NCBI RefSeq assembly: GCF_900141785.1
Contig: NZ_FQYP01000002.1
Span: forward strand, 434,001 to 498,000
Source: Aquimarina spongiae
GTDB taxonomy: Bacteria > Bacteroidota > Bacteroidia > Flavobacteriales > Flavobacteriaceae
Length of the DNA stretch: 64,000 nt
Direction: 5' to 3'
Under the pieces are notes generated by a model, which did not search any database, was not told the origin of the DNA, and was given only the letters and a program-made list of their open reading frames with translations. Position numbers and translations under genes: made by a program. Of the stretch, positions 26,854 through 34,944 are shown one piece after another (the first letter of the stretch is position 1; every line of letters starts with the position of its first letter).

Positions 26854-28590
26854 TTAAGCCGGCACCTCCAGTTCATCCTCATACTCTGTTATTCGTTTAA
26901 TAAAGTAAGAAGGGTACAACCCAGTTTTTTTATGGAAATATTTTGAAAATGCTTCTGTAGTATTAAACCCGATCTCACTAGAAATCGCTTTAATAGTATA
27001 GTTCCTAAACTTTTTATTCGTTTTTAACTCCTCTATCAAATATTCAACCCTCAAGTCATTAATATAATTCGTAAAGTTTTTCTCTTTATAAATGTTTACA
27101 ATTCTAGAAACGTACTTACTGTTGGTTTTAAATTGTGTTGCCAAACTATTAGTGGTAATGTTGGGCTCTAGAAACTCTTTGTTTGCTTCAAACTTCTCAA
27201 TTTTAGCCAAAATATCTGTTTTAATCTCTTCTGCTATTTTCAATTTTTTGATCTCTTCTGTTTTGGCATTTATTACAGACTCTTTCGCCATTTTTTCCCT
27301 TCTTCGATTTTGTTCTTTCATCAAAGCATTAAATCGTTGGGCGTATAATTTTCTTTTTTGAAATTGATAGTAAAACAAAATAGTCACCCCAAAAACAATA
27401 CCCACCAAGATCCATATATAAAGCTTGAAATTCGAATTCTTAGTGTAAACCACTTCAATCAATTTTTCTTTTTCAGCCAAGAGTTTAGCAGTATCGTATT
27501 GTTTCACTAGCTTTTCATTGACCTGCGTATTGTTCTTACGCATAATGCTATCAAATTTTAAAAGTCGATCTACATAAAACAACTGATTTTCGAAATCCTG
27601 TTCAGCCTTGTAATTATTAATCAGAAACAAATATCCCTCTCTTACTTCGGGAACTATAAATTGAGTATAATTAAAGACAGAATCTATACGCTTGTAAAAG
27701 AAGATGGATTCTTCATGATCTACTAACGATTCTTTTATTTTACCCAAATAATAGTAGGCTTTGACCAGAAATGCTTTATCCTCTATCTTTTTGAGATAAG
27801 GTAAGGTTACTATTAAGGTTTTCTCAGCATTTAAATATTCTTTTTTACAATAAAAATTAACTCCTTGATTAAGAAGTAATTGATAATACAAATTCTCGTC
27901 ATAATAATTTAGAGAAGAAAAAGTTCGAGCGATATAATAATCAGACGAATCTATTTTATTGTTTTTAGTATATGATTCTGTAAGATGCACCATGATATCT
28001 AAATAATCGATAGTATCTCTTATTCCTCTTTTTTCTTCATACTCTCTGCTTTTTCTAAAGATTTGCAAAGCCTCCTGATGCTTCCCCAATTCACTTTTTA
28101 TGAGTCCTATATTATATTCTACCATATATTGAAAGCTTTCATTCTTACTTTTTTTAGCATAGTCCAAAGCTTTCAAATAATTATCCAATGCATTTTCGTA
28201 ATCCCATTTTTCTAAATAAAAATTACCTTTTGAAGAATATGGAAATGCAGGATAAAGTGTATGTACCAGATTTTTGGATAAGGATATGGACTTATTTAAA
28301 AACTCAAGTTTTAAGGAATCATTTTCTTCATAAAAGTAAACCCGAGCATAAATCTCCGCCATTTTAAGGCTATCATTTGCCTGAACAGCCTTTGCCAAAC
28401 ACGTTTTTAAGTAAGGAATAGCTTTTGCGGTATCTTCATAACTACCCCAGAACTTTTTCAAAACCTCTTCATAAGAAAATGGCTTAAGGGAATCAGGTAC
28501 CACAAAGTGTTCATCAAGAGATTGAGAAAATGTAAGATTCGAGCACCACAAAAGAACTAAAAGCCGTGCTATTCGTGCTATTTTATTCAT
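26854..28590 (-). CDS. Membrane TPR-AraC family transcriptional regulator
   Basis: 578 residues: signal peptide (1-23, ending TFSQ), periplasmic TPR region to about residue 370 (YSSKGNFYLEKWDYENALDN, YNIGLIKSELGKHQEALQIF), one transmembrane helix at about 388-408 (LYIWILVGIVFGVTILFYYQ), a coiled coil, and a C-terminal AraC HTH (about 475-565: NSLATQFKTNSKYVSRIVNI, then EIGFNTTEAFSKYFHKKTGL). The layout suggests sensing in the periplasm and DNA binding in the cytoplasm, by release or in place. It lies between two GG-leader peptide genes whose promoters share an operator, so it probably controls them. A 20-bp palindrome lies in its own upstream region. Confidence 0.92.
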   Translation of the reverse strand: MNKIARIARLLVLLWCSNLTFSQSLDEHFVVPDSLKPFSYEEVLKKFWGSYEDTAKAIPYLKTCLAKAVQANDSLKMAEIYARVYFYEENDSLKLEFLNKSISLSKNLVHTLYPAFPYSSKGNFYLEKWDYENALDNYLKALDYAKKSKNESFQYMVEYNIGLIKSELGKHQEALQIFRKSREYEEKRGIRDTIDYLDIMVHLTESYTKNNKIDSSDYYIARTFSSLNYYDENLYYQLLLNQGVNFYCKKEYLNAEKTLIVTLPYLKKIEDKAFLVKAYYYLGKIKESLVDHEESIFFYKRIDSVFNYTQFIVPEVREGYLFLINNYKAEQDFENQLFYVDRLLKFDSIMRKNNTQVNEKLVKQYDTAKLLAEKEKLIEVVYTKNSNFKLYIWILVGIVFGVTILFYYQFQKRKLYAQRFNALMKEQNRRREKMAKESVINAKTEEIKKLKIAEEIKTDILAKIEKFEANKEFLEPNITTNSLATQFKTNSKYVSRIVNIYKEKNFTNYINDLRVEYLIEELKTNKKFRNYTIKAISSEIGFNTTEAFSKYFHKKTGLYPSYFIKRITEYEDELEVPA

Positions 28591-28716
28591 TAGGTTTTAA
28601 GAATGTATAACACCACCAAATGTTTACATAACCATATACTACATTCAATTAGGCGAATCTGCAACGAAAACAAAAAACATTTGGTAGTAAATGTGATTGA
28701 TTGATGTGTAGTAAAT

Positions 28717-28736
28717 ATACCATTTTAAAATGGTAT
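28717..28736. promoter_or_regulatory. Perfect 20-bp palindrome upstream of the TPR-AraC gene
   Basis: ATACCATTTT and AAAATGGTAT form a perfect palindrome with no spacer, about 127 bases upstream of the regulator start. A separate longer-range repeat, CCAAATGTTT and AAACATTTGG (28617-28626, 28677-28686), lies nearer the gene. Role unknown; an operator or RNA structure are both possible. Confidence 0.45.
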
Positions 28737-28800
28737 CATCTCCAAAGACCACCTGTATTTCTATAGGTTTTATCTATAAATTTCTAAGAAAAACCATAAG

Positions 28801-28843
28801 GTCTGATTTCCGGAAATCCTACTCCCTATTCTGGAAACCAGAC
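28801..28843. promoter_or_regulatory. Compound operator upstream of peptide B
   Basis: Three half-sites: GTCTGATTTCC (28801-28811), GGAAATCCTAC (28812-28822) and GGAAACCAGAC (28833-28843). The last two form a direct repeat with exactly 21 bases centre to centre, two helical turns, the arrangement typical of AraC-family dimers. The site ends 10 bases before the -33 box of peptide B. Confidence 0.65.
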
Positions 28844-28852
28844 TTTAAACCC

Positions 28853-28884
28853 TTGTTTTTAAGACATATACACTTTTAAATTTG
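28853..28884 (+). promoter_or_regulatory. Promoter of GG-leader peptide B
   Basis: TTG (28853-28855), 21 bases, TAAATTTG (28877-28884). The -7 box is an exact consensus; the spacer is slightly long, consistent with a promoter that needs an activator. Confidence 0.6.
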
Positions 28885-28978
28885 AATATACTTCAATCAT
28901 AAATTTCAAATCATTTTAAATCAAGGAGGAATCTGAAAATCCTAAAAACAGAGTAAGAACATAATTAATTTATACCAC

Positions 28979-29131
28979 ATGAACCACAATCAAATTTTAA
29001 ACATCGAAGGAATACAAGTATTACAAAGAGAACAAACTAAAACAATTAAAGGAGGAGCCGAGGATAATATGGTCTGTGACTGGGTAGGTAGCGAATATAT
29101 CTGTTTTGATGTCATTGACGTCGTTGCCTAA
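28979..29131 (+). CDS. GG-leader peptide (peptide B, 50 aa)
   Basis: The leader MNHNQILNIEGIQVLQREQT then KTIKGG (double Gly at 25-26) follows the well-known Bacteroidota pattern ILNLEGVQ-LSKEQ-K-I-GG of secreted double-glycine peptides. The core AEDNMVCDWVGSEYICFDVI ends DVVA and has cysteines at 33 and 42, possibly a disulphide. Start chosen at 28979 by the leader pattern. It has an AraC-type operator and promoter upstream and a hairpin at 29143-29176 downstream. The adjacent DUF4214 lipoprotein may be co-expressed. Function (bacteriocin, signal or adhesin) is unknown. Confidence 0.8.
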   Translation: MNHNQILNIEGIQVLQREQTKTIKGGAEDNMVCDWVGSEYICFDVIDVVA

Positions 29132-29142
29132 CCAAGGATGGA

Positions 29143-29176
29143 GCACTGCTTTACCTCAGGTTCAAAGCAGTGTTTC
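29143..29176 (+). terminator. Hairpin after peptide B
   Basis: CACTGCTTT (29144-29152) pairs with AAAGCAGTG (29164-29172) around an 11-base loop, followed by a short T run. It is a weak terminator, so read-through into the DUF4214 lipoprotein is likely. Confidence 0.6.
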
Positions 29177-29247
29177 TTAGGCCTTCTTATTGGTGATTTC
29201 ACAATTTAAAACAATCAATTTTATACAAATCTTAAAATAAAACTTTT

Positions 29248-29877
29248 ATGAAAACTCAAAATCTAAAACTACGTTACCTTTTTGTACTTTCGATCCTTTT
29301 TGCCTTGTTCTTTACTGTTTCTTGTGAGAAAGAGGAAGACACTTTTGAACCACCTGTAGAAGCAGTAGAAACCACAGAAAACTTAGACGACACTGGTAAA
29401 ATTTATCCTCTCCTGGATCGTCCAGACTTTAGACCTCCCAACATTCCGCAACCACCAGCATTTGATGCGCATTGTGTTGTGAGATTGGCATACTTATCTT
29501 ACCTAAGAAGATGTCCAGAAAATGCACAAGTCGTTAATGGTTGGATTCAGGTTCTTTTAACTCAAGGGTTTGATGATCTAGCCAAAGGGTTTATCACGTC
29601 TAACGAAGCAAGCGTGAAATGGAACTCGCAGTACCACAGTTATCTTTCAAGAAATAACCTAAACAGTGTAGAAGTTCATAAGTTTATTTATATCGCTTAC
29701 CGAGGATTATTACTTAGAGAACCGGATGTAAACGGAGGAAAAGGCTGGACAAATGTCTTTTATGACAGAGGAATAAGAGCTGTAGCTAACGGAATTGGAA
29801 ACTCTGCAGAATTTAGACGTAGGTTAAACAATATACAAACCGAATGTAATAACGCTGCAAATCAGTGCACCTATTAA
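29248..29877 (+). CDS. Lipoprotein with DUF4214 domain
   Basis: 209 residues with a lipobox TVSC (lipidated Cys26), a proline-rich acidic spacer (about 30-75) and a DUF4214-like region: FDAHCVVRLAYLSYLRRCPE and YIAYRGLLLREPDVNGGKGW followed by GIGNSAEFRRRL. DUF4214 occurs in surface and S-layer-associated proteins, often in tandem; here two copies are visible, with paired cysteines. It follows GG-peptide B by 117 bases and may be its surface partner, which is inference from proximity. Confidence 0.75.
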   Translation: MKTQNLKLRYLFVLSILFALFFTVSCEKEEDTFEPPVEAVETTENLDDTGKIYPLLDRPDFRPPNIPQPPAFDAHCVVRLAYLSYLRRCPENAQVVNGWIQVLLTQGFDDLAKGFITSNEASVKWNSQYHSYLSRNNLNSVEVHKFIYIAYRGLLLREPDVNGGKGWTNVFYDRGIRAVANGIGNSAEFRRRLNNIQTECNNAANQCTY

Positions 29878-29951
29878 TTTTATTTTCCAAACCTAGATTA
29901 AAAAAGTGTAAGCCTTCTACTTATAGAGGGCTTACATTAATTGGTCTATTA

Positions 29952-30584
29952 TCATTTTTCAGAAAAAAGAACAAAAACCCCTATCCCTATAAAAACGATA
30001 ATTTGTAACCATTTAAGAACAACTCCTACCCTTGCATTTTTCTTAAGATACTCTGAAATAGCTCCCGCCAGTATGGCGATTAATCCAAACACCACAAATG
30101 ACACCAGAATAAACAACAGTCCCAACACATAAAACTGCACCACAGTACTTAATTCTTGACTAAATAAAAACCCGGGAAAGAAAGCTAAAAAAAAGATGGA
30201 AACTTTTGGGTTTAAAAGGTTCATTATAAACCCTTGCTTAAATAATTGCAATGGATTCTTTTTGGGCACACCAACTTCTGATAACTGAATGGAAGATTCA
30301 CTCCTGAACACTTTATACGCCAAAAAGAACAGATAAAACGCCCCAAACAATTTGATAATAAAAAAAAGTGTTTCGCTTTGTTTTATGATCACCGATACCC
30401 CAAACGCTAATAGAGAAGTATGTATGATACAGCCAGTCATCAGTCCAGCCACTACAGAGAGGCCATATTTTTTCCCATTTGCCATACTTTGCATCAAGAC
30501 AAAGATATTATCTGGACCTGGCGAAATGGATAAAGCAGCCGTTGCTAAAACAAAAGTGTATAGGATTTCATAATTAACATCCAT
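29952..30584 (-). CDS. LysE-family amino-acid exporter
   Basis: LysE/RhtB translocator of 210 residues with the signature SISPGPDNIFVLMQS in the first segment, and six hydrophobic helices (for example GCIIHTSLLAFGVSVIIK, LFGAFYLFFLAYKVF, FYVLGLLFILVSFVVFGLIA). Exports amino acids or related compounds from the cytoplasm; the substrate is not shown. Stop at 29952, start two bases from the end of pyrD, so the two may be co-transcribed. Confidence 0.92.
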   Translation of the reverse strand: MDVNYEILYTFVLATAALSISPGPDNIFVLMQSMANGKKYGLSVVAGLMTGCIIHTSLLAFGVSVIIKQSETLFFIIKLFGAFYLFFLAYKVFRSESSIQLSEVGVPKKNPLQLFKQGFIMNLLNPKVSIFFLAFFPGFLFSQELSTVVQFYVLGLLFILVSFVVFGLIAILAGAISEYLKKNARVGVVLKWLQIIVFIGIGVFVLFSEK

Positions 30585-30585
30585 A

Positions 30586-31611
30586 CTATCCGTTTTTCAA
30601 TAACGCTTTATTGATGCGTTTGATCAGTTTGGGACCTTCATAGATAAATCCAGTATATAGTTGCACCAGGCTTGCTCCAGCCTCTAATTTTTCAAGAGCA
30701 TCATCTACAGTATGTATACCCCCCACACCGATTATAGGAAATGCTTTATTGCTTTCTTCAGACAAGAATCGGATAACTTCTGTAGATCTATTGGTAAGGG
30801 GTTTACCACTAAGTCCCCCTTTTTCGTTTGCCAATGTAAGATTGGATTGTAATCCTTTTCTGGAGATTGTAGTATTTGTTGCAATAACACCTGCTATTTT
30901 TGTCGTCTTCACGATATCAATAATATCAAACAATTGATCATTGGTAAGATCTGGAGCTATTTTCAACAAGATTGGTTTTGGAGAAGGCTTTTTTAAGTTT
31001 TTCTCCTGTAAGGTATTCAAAAGTTGTGTTAGCGGTTCCTTATCTTGCAAAGCTCTAAGATTAGGTGTATTGGGTGAACTTACATTTACCACAAAATAAT
31101 CTACATGATCAAATAGAGCATCAAAACAAATGATATAGTCGTCGGTTGCATTTTCGTTTGGCGTTACCTTATTCTTTCCGATGTTCCCTCCTATCAGGAC
31201 TCCTTTGTTTTTCTTTAAACGTTTTACAGCATCTTCTACGCCGCCATTATTGAAACCCATTCGGTTGATAATTGCGCTATCCTTTTTAAGACGAAACAAT
31301 CTTTTTTTAGGATTTCCTCCTTGAGGTTTTGGTGTTAACGTACCAATTTCTACAAACCCAAAACCAAAATCATGAAGCTCATTAAACAGTTTCGCATCCT
31401 TGTCAAATCCTGCTGCCAGACCTACTGGATTTTTAAACTTCAATCCAAAAACTTCTCTTTCCAATTTGGAATCATTCACATGATACATACTTCTAGTTAC
31501 AGAAGAAAAAAGAGGAAGCGCAGACAAAAATTTGATCATTCTAAATGTAAAATGATGTACTTTTTCTGGGTCAAAATTAAAAAGTATAGGACGTATTAAT
31601 AATTTATACAT
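30586..31611 (-). CDS. pyrD: Dihydroorotate dehydrogenase (quinone), class 2
   Basis: Membrane-associated flavoenzyme oxidising dihydroorotate to orotate in pyrimidine synthesis. Class 2 features: N-terminal extension [23 protein letters not shown]-binding [11 protein letters not shown], catalytic serine region [11 protein letters not shown], and the closing [20 protein letters not shown]. Length 341 is standard. Divergent from pepT with a 92-base gap. Confidence 0.95.
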   Translation of the reverse strand: MYKLLIRPILFNFDPEKVHHFTFRMIKFLSALPLFSSVTRSMYHVNDSKLEREVFGLKFKNPVGLAAGFDKDAKLFNELHDFGFGFVEIGTLTPKPQGGNPKKRLFRLKKDSAIINRMGFNNGGVEDAVKRLKKNKGVLIGGNIGKNKVTPNENATDDYIICFDALFDHVDYFVVNVSSPNTPNLRALQDKEPLTQLLNTLQEKNLKKPSPKPILLKIAPDLTNDQLFDIIDIVKTTKIAGVIATNTTISRKGLQSNLTLANEKGGLSGKPLTNRSTEVIRFLSEESNKAFPIIGVGGIHTVDDALEKLEAGASLVQLYTGFIYEGPKLIKRINKALLKNG

Positions 31612-31665
31612 TGGTATCTGGATTTGCTTGGCAAAAATAAGTTATACAAGGTTCTAATAAAAGTG

Positions 31666-31673
31666 TATTTTTG
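31666..31673 (+). promoter_or_regulatory. pepT -7 promoter element
   Basis: TATTTTTG matches TAnnTTTG and lies 30 bases before the chosen pepT ATG. No clear TTG -33 box at 19 bases was found. Confidence 0.4.
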
Positions 31674-31703
31674 AATTCTTCAGTATACAACATTTTAAGT
31701 TTT

Positions 31704-32948
31704 ATGATTTCTAAAAAACACATCACAGATCGCTTTATAAGTTACGTTACTATTGACACCGAAAGTGACCCAGCTAGCCAAACTACTCCCAGCACAAAAA
31801 AACAATGGGATCTGGCCAACAAGCTAGTAGAAGAATTGAAAGCAATAGGCCTTAGCGATGTCACCATAGACGAGAATGCATATATCATGGCCACACTTCC
31901 TTCGAATATCGATCAAGAAGTACCTACCATTGGTTTCATCTCTCACTTTGATACTAGTCCTGATTTTACAGGAGCTAACGTAAAACCGCAAATTGTAGAA
32001 AACTACGATGGAAAAGACATTATCCTAAGCGAAGCAGAGAATATCGTTTTATCTCCTGATTATTTTGAAGATTTACAACAGTACAAGGGACAAACCTTAA
32101 TTACAACAGACGGTACTACACTTCTTGGAGCAGATGACAAGGCTGGGATTACGGAAATTGTTACTGCAATGGAATACTTGATTCAACATCCTGAAATCAA
32201 ACATGGAAAAATACGAATCGGATTCACGCCAGATGAAGAAATAGGAAGAGGCGCACATAAATTTGATGTACCAAAGTTTGGAGCCGATTGGGCATATACT
32301 ATGGACGGTAGTCAAATAGGAGAATTAGAATATGAAAACTTTAATGCTGCTGGTGCTGTAGTTACGGTAAAAGGAAAGATAGTTCATCCTGGTTATGCCA
32401 AAGGAAAAATGATCAACAGCATGTATATTGCTCAGGATTATATCGACGCATTACCCAAAAAAGAAACCCCCGAACATACTAGTGGTCGGGAAGGTTTCTA
32501 TCATTTACACACCATAAAAGGTGATGTTGAAGAAACCAAACTGTACTATATCATTAGAGATCATGATAAAGAAAAGTTTGAAGAAAGAAAGGCTTTTATG
32601 CTTCAAATGGCCCAAACGATCAACTCAAAATATAATAACGAGCCTATTACTATTGACATCAATGATCAATATTATAACATGCGAGAAAAAGTTGAACCTG
32701 TAATGCATATTGTAGATATTGCAGAGGAAGCTATGAAATCTCTAAACATCACCCCTCTTATCAAACCCATTAGAGGAGGAACAGATGGGTCACAGCTTAG
32801 TTTTAAAGGCCTACCTTGTCCTAATATCTTTGCTGGAGGACATAATTTTCATGGACGATATGAGTATGTTCCTGTAGAGAGTATGATTAAAGCAGTTGAA
32901 GTAATTGTAAGAATAGCTGAATTAACGGCTAGCAAAAAAGTGAAGTAA
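31704..32948 (+). CDS. pepT: Peptidase T (tripeptidase, M20)
   Basis: Zinc aminotripeptidase of the cytoplasm. Motifs: [12 protein letters not shown] (metal), [46 protein letters not shown] and [12 protein letters not shown]. The start at 31704 ([12 protein letters not shown]) is preferred: an upstream in-frame ATG at 31671 would add an atypical 11-residue tail and overlap the -7 box. About 414 residues, standard. Followed by a terminator at 32978-33018. Confidence 0.95.
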   Translation: MISKKHITDRFISYVTIDTESDPASQTTPSTKKQWDLANKLVEELKAIGLSDVTIDENAYIMATLPSNIDQEVPTIGFISHFDTSPDFTGANVKPQIVENYDGKDIILSEAENIVLSPDYFEDLQQYKGQTLITTDGTTLLGADDKAGITEIVTAMEYLIQHPEIKHGKIRIGFTPDEEIGRGAHKFDVPKFGADWAYTMDGSQIGELEYENFNAAGAVVTVKGKIVHPGYAKGKMINSMYIAQDYIDALPKKETPEHTSGREGFYHLHTIKGDVEETKLYYIIRDHDKEKFEERKAFMLQMAQTINSKYNNEPITIDINDQYYNMREKVEPVMHIVDIAEEAMKSLNITPLIKPIRGGTDGSQLSFKGLPCPNIFAGGHNFHGRYEYVPVESMIKAVEVIVRIAELTASKKVK

Positions 32949-32977
32949 CATATTACTTCTCTAGATAATAAAACATA

Positions 32978-33018
32978 AAAAAGCGCGATAGAATTAGTTA
33001 TAATTTTATCGCGCTTTT
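32978..33018. terminator. Bidirectional terminator between pepT and yajC
   Basis: AAAAGCGCGATA pairs with TATCGCGCTTTT around a 16-base loop. Both strands carry a T run after the stem, so it can end pepT (plus) and yajC (minus). Confidence 0.85.
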
Positions 33019-33035
33019 AACAAGTAGGCTAGTTA

Positions 33036-33329
33036 TTACTTCTTTTCTGTAGCCGGCATGTTTAATTTCTGACTCATCTCCAAAGAGATTGCCGATTTAT
33101 CAAACGTTAATTTACCAGCTCCTGTTTCAATAATAACAGCATTGTTTTTTTCACTAAAGTCGAAAACTTTACCATGAAGACCGCTTTTTGTTACTACACG
33201 ATCTCCTTTTTTTAAGTCTTCAGCAAATTTCTTTTCCTTTTTTGCCTTTTGCATTTGTGGACGTATCATAAAAAAATACATCACCACAAAAATCAGTATA
33301 AAAGGAAGAAATGATTGTATTTGTTCCAT
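33036..33329 (-). CDS. yajC: Preprotein translocase accessory subunit YajC
   Basis: 97 residues: a single N-terminal transmembrane helix (SFLPFILIFVVMYFFMIRPQ), then the cytoplasmic YajC domain with KEKKFAEDLKKGDRVVTKSG and IIETGAGKLTFDKSAIS. Part of the Sec-DF-YajC complex. It begins one base after the DUF1573 stop, so the two are co-transcribed. Confidence 0.95.
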   Translation of the reverse strand: MEQIQSFLPFILIFVVMYFFMIRPQMQKAKKEKKFAEDLKKGDRVVTKSGLHGKVFDFSEKNNAVIIETGAGKLTFDKSAISLEMSQKLNMPATEKK

Positions 33330-33330
33330 A

Positions 33331-33810
33331 TTAGTTTCCTGCTGGTGCTCCTCCAGCTGGCTTAGCCTTTGGATTTACCAATGCCTTAATCTTAAGAATT
33401 TCTTTTCCAGCTTCTGTATTAGCAGTAATAGTTACCTGCTTAGTTTGCTGATTTGGTTTTCCGTTTGAGTTAAACTTCACCAACATTTCACCTTCCGCTC
33501 CAGGTGCAATTGGCTCTTTTGGCCACTCTGGTACAGTACATCCACAGCTTCCTTTTGCACTTACAATTACTAAAGGAGCTTTTCCTGTATTTGTAAATTT
33601 AAAAGTGTGCTCTACTACATCTCCTTCGTTGATCGTACCGAAATCAAATTCAGTTTCAGCAAATGTCATTACAGGAAAATCAGTATTCTTCGCATCTCTT
33701 TCTGCCGCTATTTCAACATTTTCTTCTTTAACTTTTTTTGTTGCATCCTCTTTACAAGACACCATCGTCATAGCAAAGATTCCGGCTAAAATTAAGATTC
33801 CTTTTTTCAT
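33331..33810 (-). CDS. DUF1573 lipoprotein
   Basis: 159-residue lipoprotein (lipobox MTMVSC) with a DUF1573 immunoglobulin-like domain: FAETEFDFGTINEGDVVEHT, FTNTGKAPLVIVSAKGSCGC, TVPEWPKEPIAPGAEGEM. Very common in flavobacteria next to yajC and nusB; function unknown. A basic, Pro/Gly tail ends it. Confidence 0.93.
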   Translation of the reverse strand: MKKGILILAGIFAMTMVSCKEDATKKVKEENVEIAAERDAKNTDFPVMTFAETEFDFGTINEGDVVEHTFKFTNTGKAPLVIVSAKGSCGCTVPEWPKEPIAPGAEGEMLVKFNSNGKPNQQTKQVTITANTEAGKEILKIKALVNPKAKPAGGAPAGN

Positions 33811-33860
33811 TACTTGGGTTTTTAATTAATTTGAGGGTTAAAAATACATTTTTTTTTGAA

Positions 33861-34805
33861 CTACATAAGTCCCCTACCAACTTTATTTAGTTTACCGTTC
33901 TTCTGATACTCTTTTGATAATTTATCCAGAATACCATTGATAAAAATACTACTTTTAGGAGTACTATATTCTTTTGCAATCTCTAAATATTCGTTAATTG
34001 TTACTTTTACAGGGATTGACGGGAACTTTACAAACTCGCAAATCGCCATTTTTATAATAGCTTTATCCAATTCTGCTATTCGATCCTGATCCCAGTTTGG
34101 TGTCTTACCATCGATCTCTTTGTTAAATGTATCGCCGTTAAGAACTGTTTTTCTAAAAATATCGATAGCAAACTTTTTGTCATCCTCATCTTTATATAAC
34201 TCTGGTAAAGATTTTTGTTCATCATGAGATGCCTTGGCCTTACGTAACATCTTTACGATTGCAGTGTTTACCAAGGGTAAATCATCTACCCAGGTTAATC
34301 TTTTATCTTCAAAATAATCATATAGTTTCTCGTTGGGAGCAATTACTTCTTTAAAGATATCCAGAACAAACTCTTTGTCTTCCTTAAAAGAACTTAGTTT
34401 GGTACTCATATAATCAGCATATATTTCACTCTCTTTTATAGCCTCCCATAAAAGCGTTACGTATTCACTATCGAGTTCCCAACAGTTCATTTTCTTTCTT
34501 TCAATTTTTTCCTTAAGCTCTACATTGTTTTCTAACCATGTAAGCACCTCATTATCGATAAACTTGGTGTTGGGATTTTTTTCTTCAGAAGTAGCGAGGT
34601 ACTTTTTTTGGCTTTTGGTCAAAAATTCGGCAGCGTGCTTCTTAATTTCTACAAGGAGTTGCAGATTTATAAGAAACAAATCGTACATCTGATCAATACT
34701 AAATAGCAGGAATTTTTCTTCTTTATCAAGGTTATCACTTTGGGTCTGCCCTACCGTATAGAGCGACTGCATGACTTTTACTCTAATATGTCTTCTGGTT
34801 AACAT
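33861..34805 (-). CDS. nusB: Transcription antitermination factor NusB (long Bacteroidota form)
   Basis: Binds boxA RNA with NusE/S10 in rRNA antitermination. The start at 34805 (MLTRRHIRVKVMQSLYTVGQ) is favoured over an upstream ATG at 34832. The NusB domain is split, with N-terminal RRHIRVKVMQSLY and C-terminal core ELDKAIIKMAICEFVKFPSI and VTINEYLEIAKEYSTPKSSI. A helical insertion gives about 314 residues against ~140 in E. coli, normal in Bacteroidota. Leads the nusB-DUF1573-yajC row. Confidence 0.93.
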   Translation of the reverse strand: MLTRRHIRVKVMQSLYTVGQTQSDNLDKEEKFLLFSIDQMYDLFLINLQLLVEIKKHAAEFLTKSQKKYLATSEEKNPNTKFIDNEVLTWLENNVELKEKIERKKMNCWELDSEYVTLLWEAIKESEIYADYMSTKLSSFKEDKEFVLDIFKEVIAPNEKLYDYFEDKRLTWVDDLPLVNTAIVKMLRKAKASHDEQKSLPELYKDEDDKKFAIDIFRKTVLNGDTFNKEIDGKTPNWDQDRIAELDKAIIKMAICEFVKFPSIPVKVTINEYLEIAKEYSTPKSSIFINGILDKLSKEYQKNGKLNKVGRGLM

Positions 34806-34830
34806 AGAATAATTACAAAGAACTTTATAC

Positions 34831-34867
34831 AAAAAAAAACGGGCGAAAGTATACTTAACTTTCGCCC
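34831..34867 (-). terminator. Intrinsic terminator of leucine dehydrogenase gene
   Basis: GGGCGAAAGT (34841-34850) pairs perfectly with ACTTTCGCCC (34858-34867) around 7 bases; the minus strand ends in a long T run (34831-34839). Confidence 0.9.
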
Positions 34868-34944
34868 TGCAAAAATACTATTATTTTTAATCTAACTACT
34901 TTAAATTTCTTTTTTCTGTAGCTAAATTTTAAATTTTAAAAATT

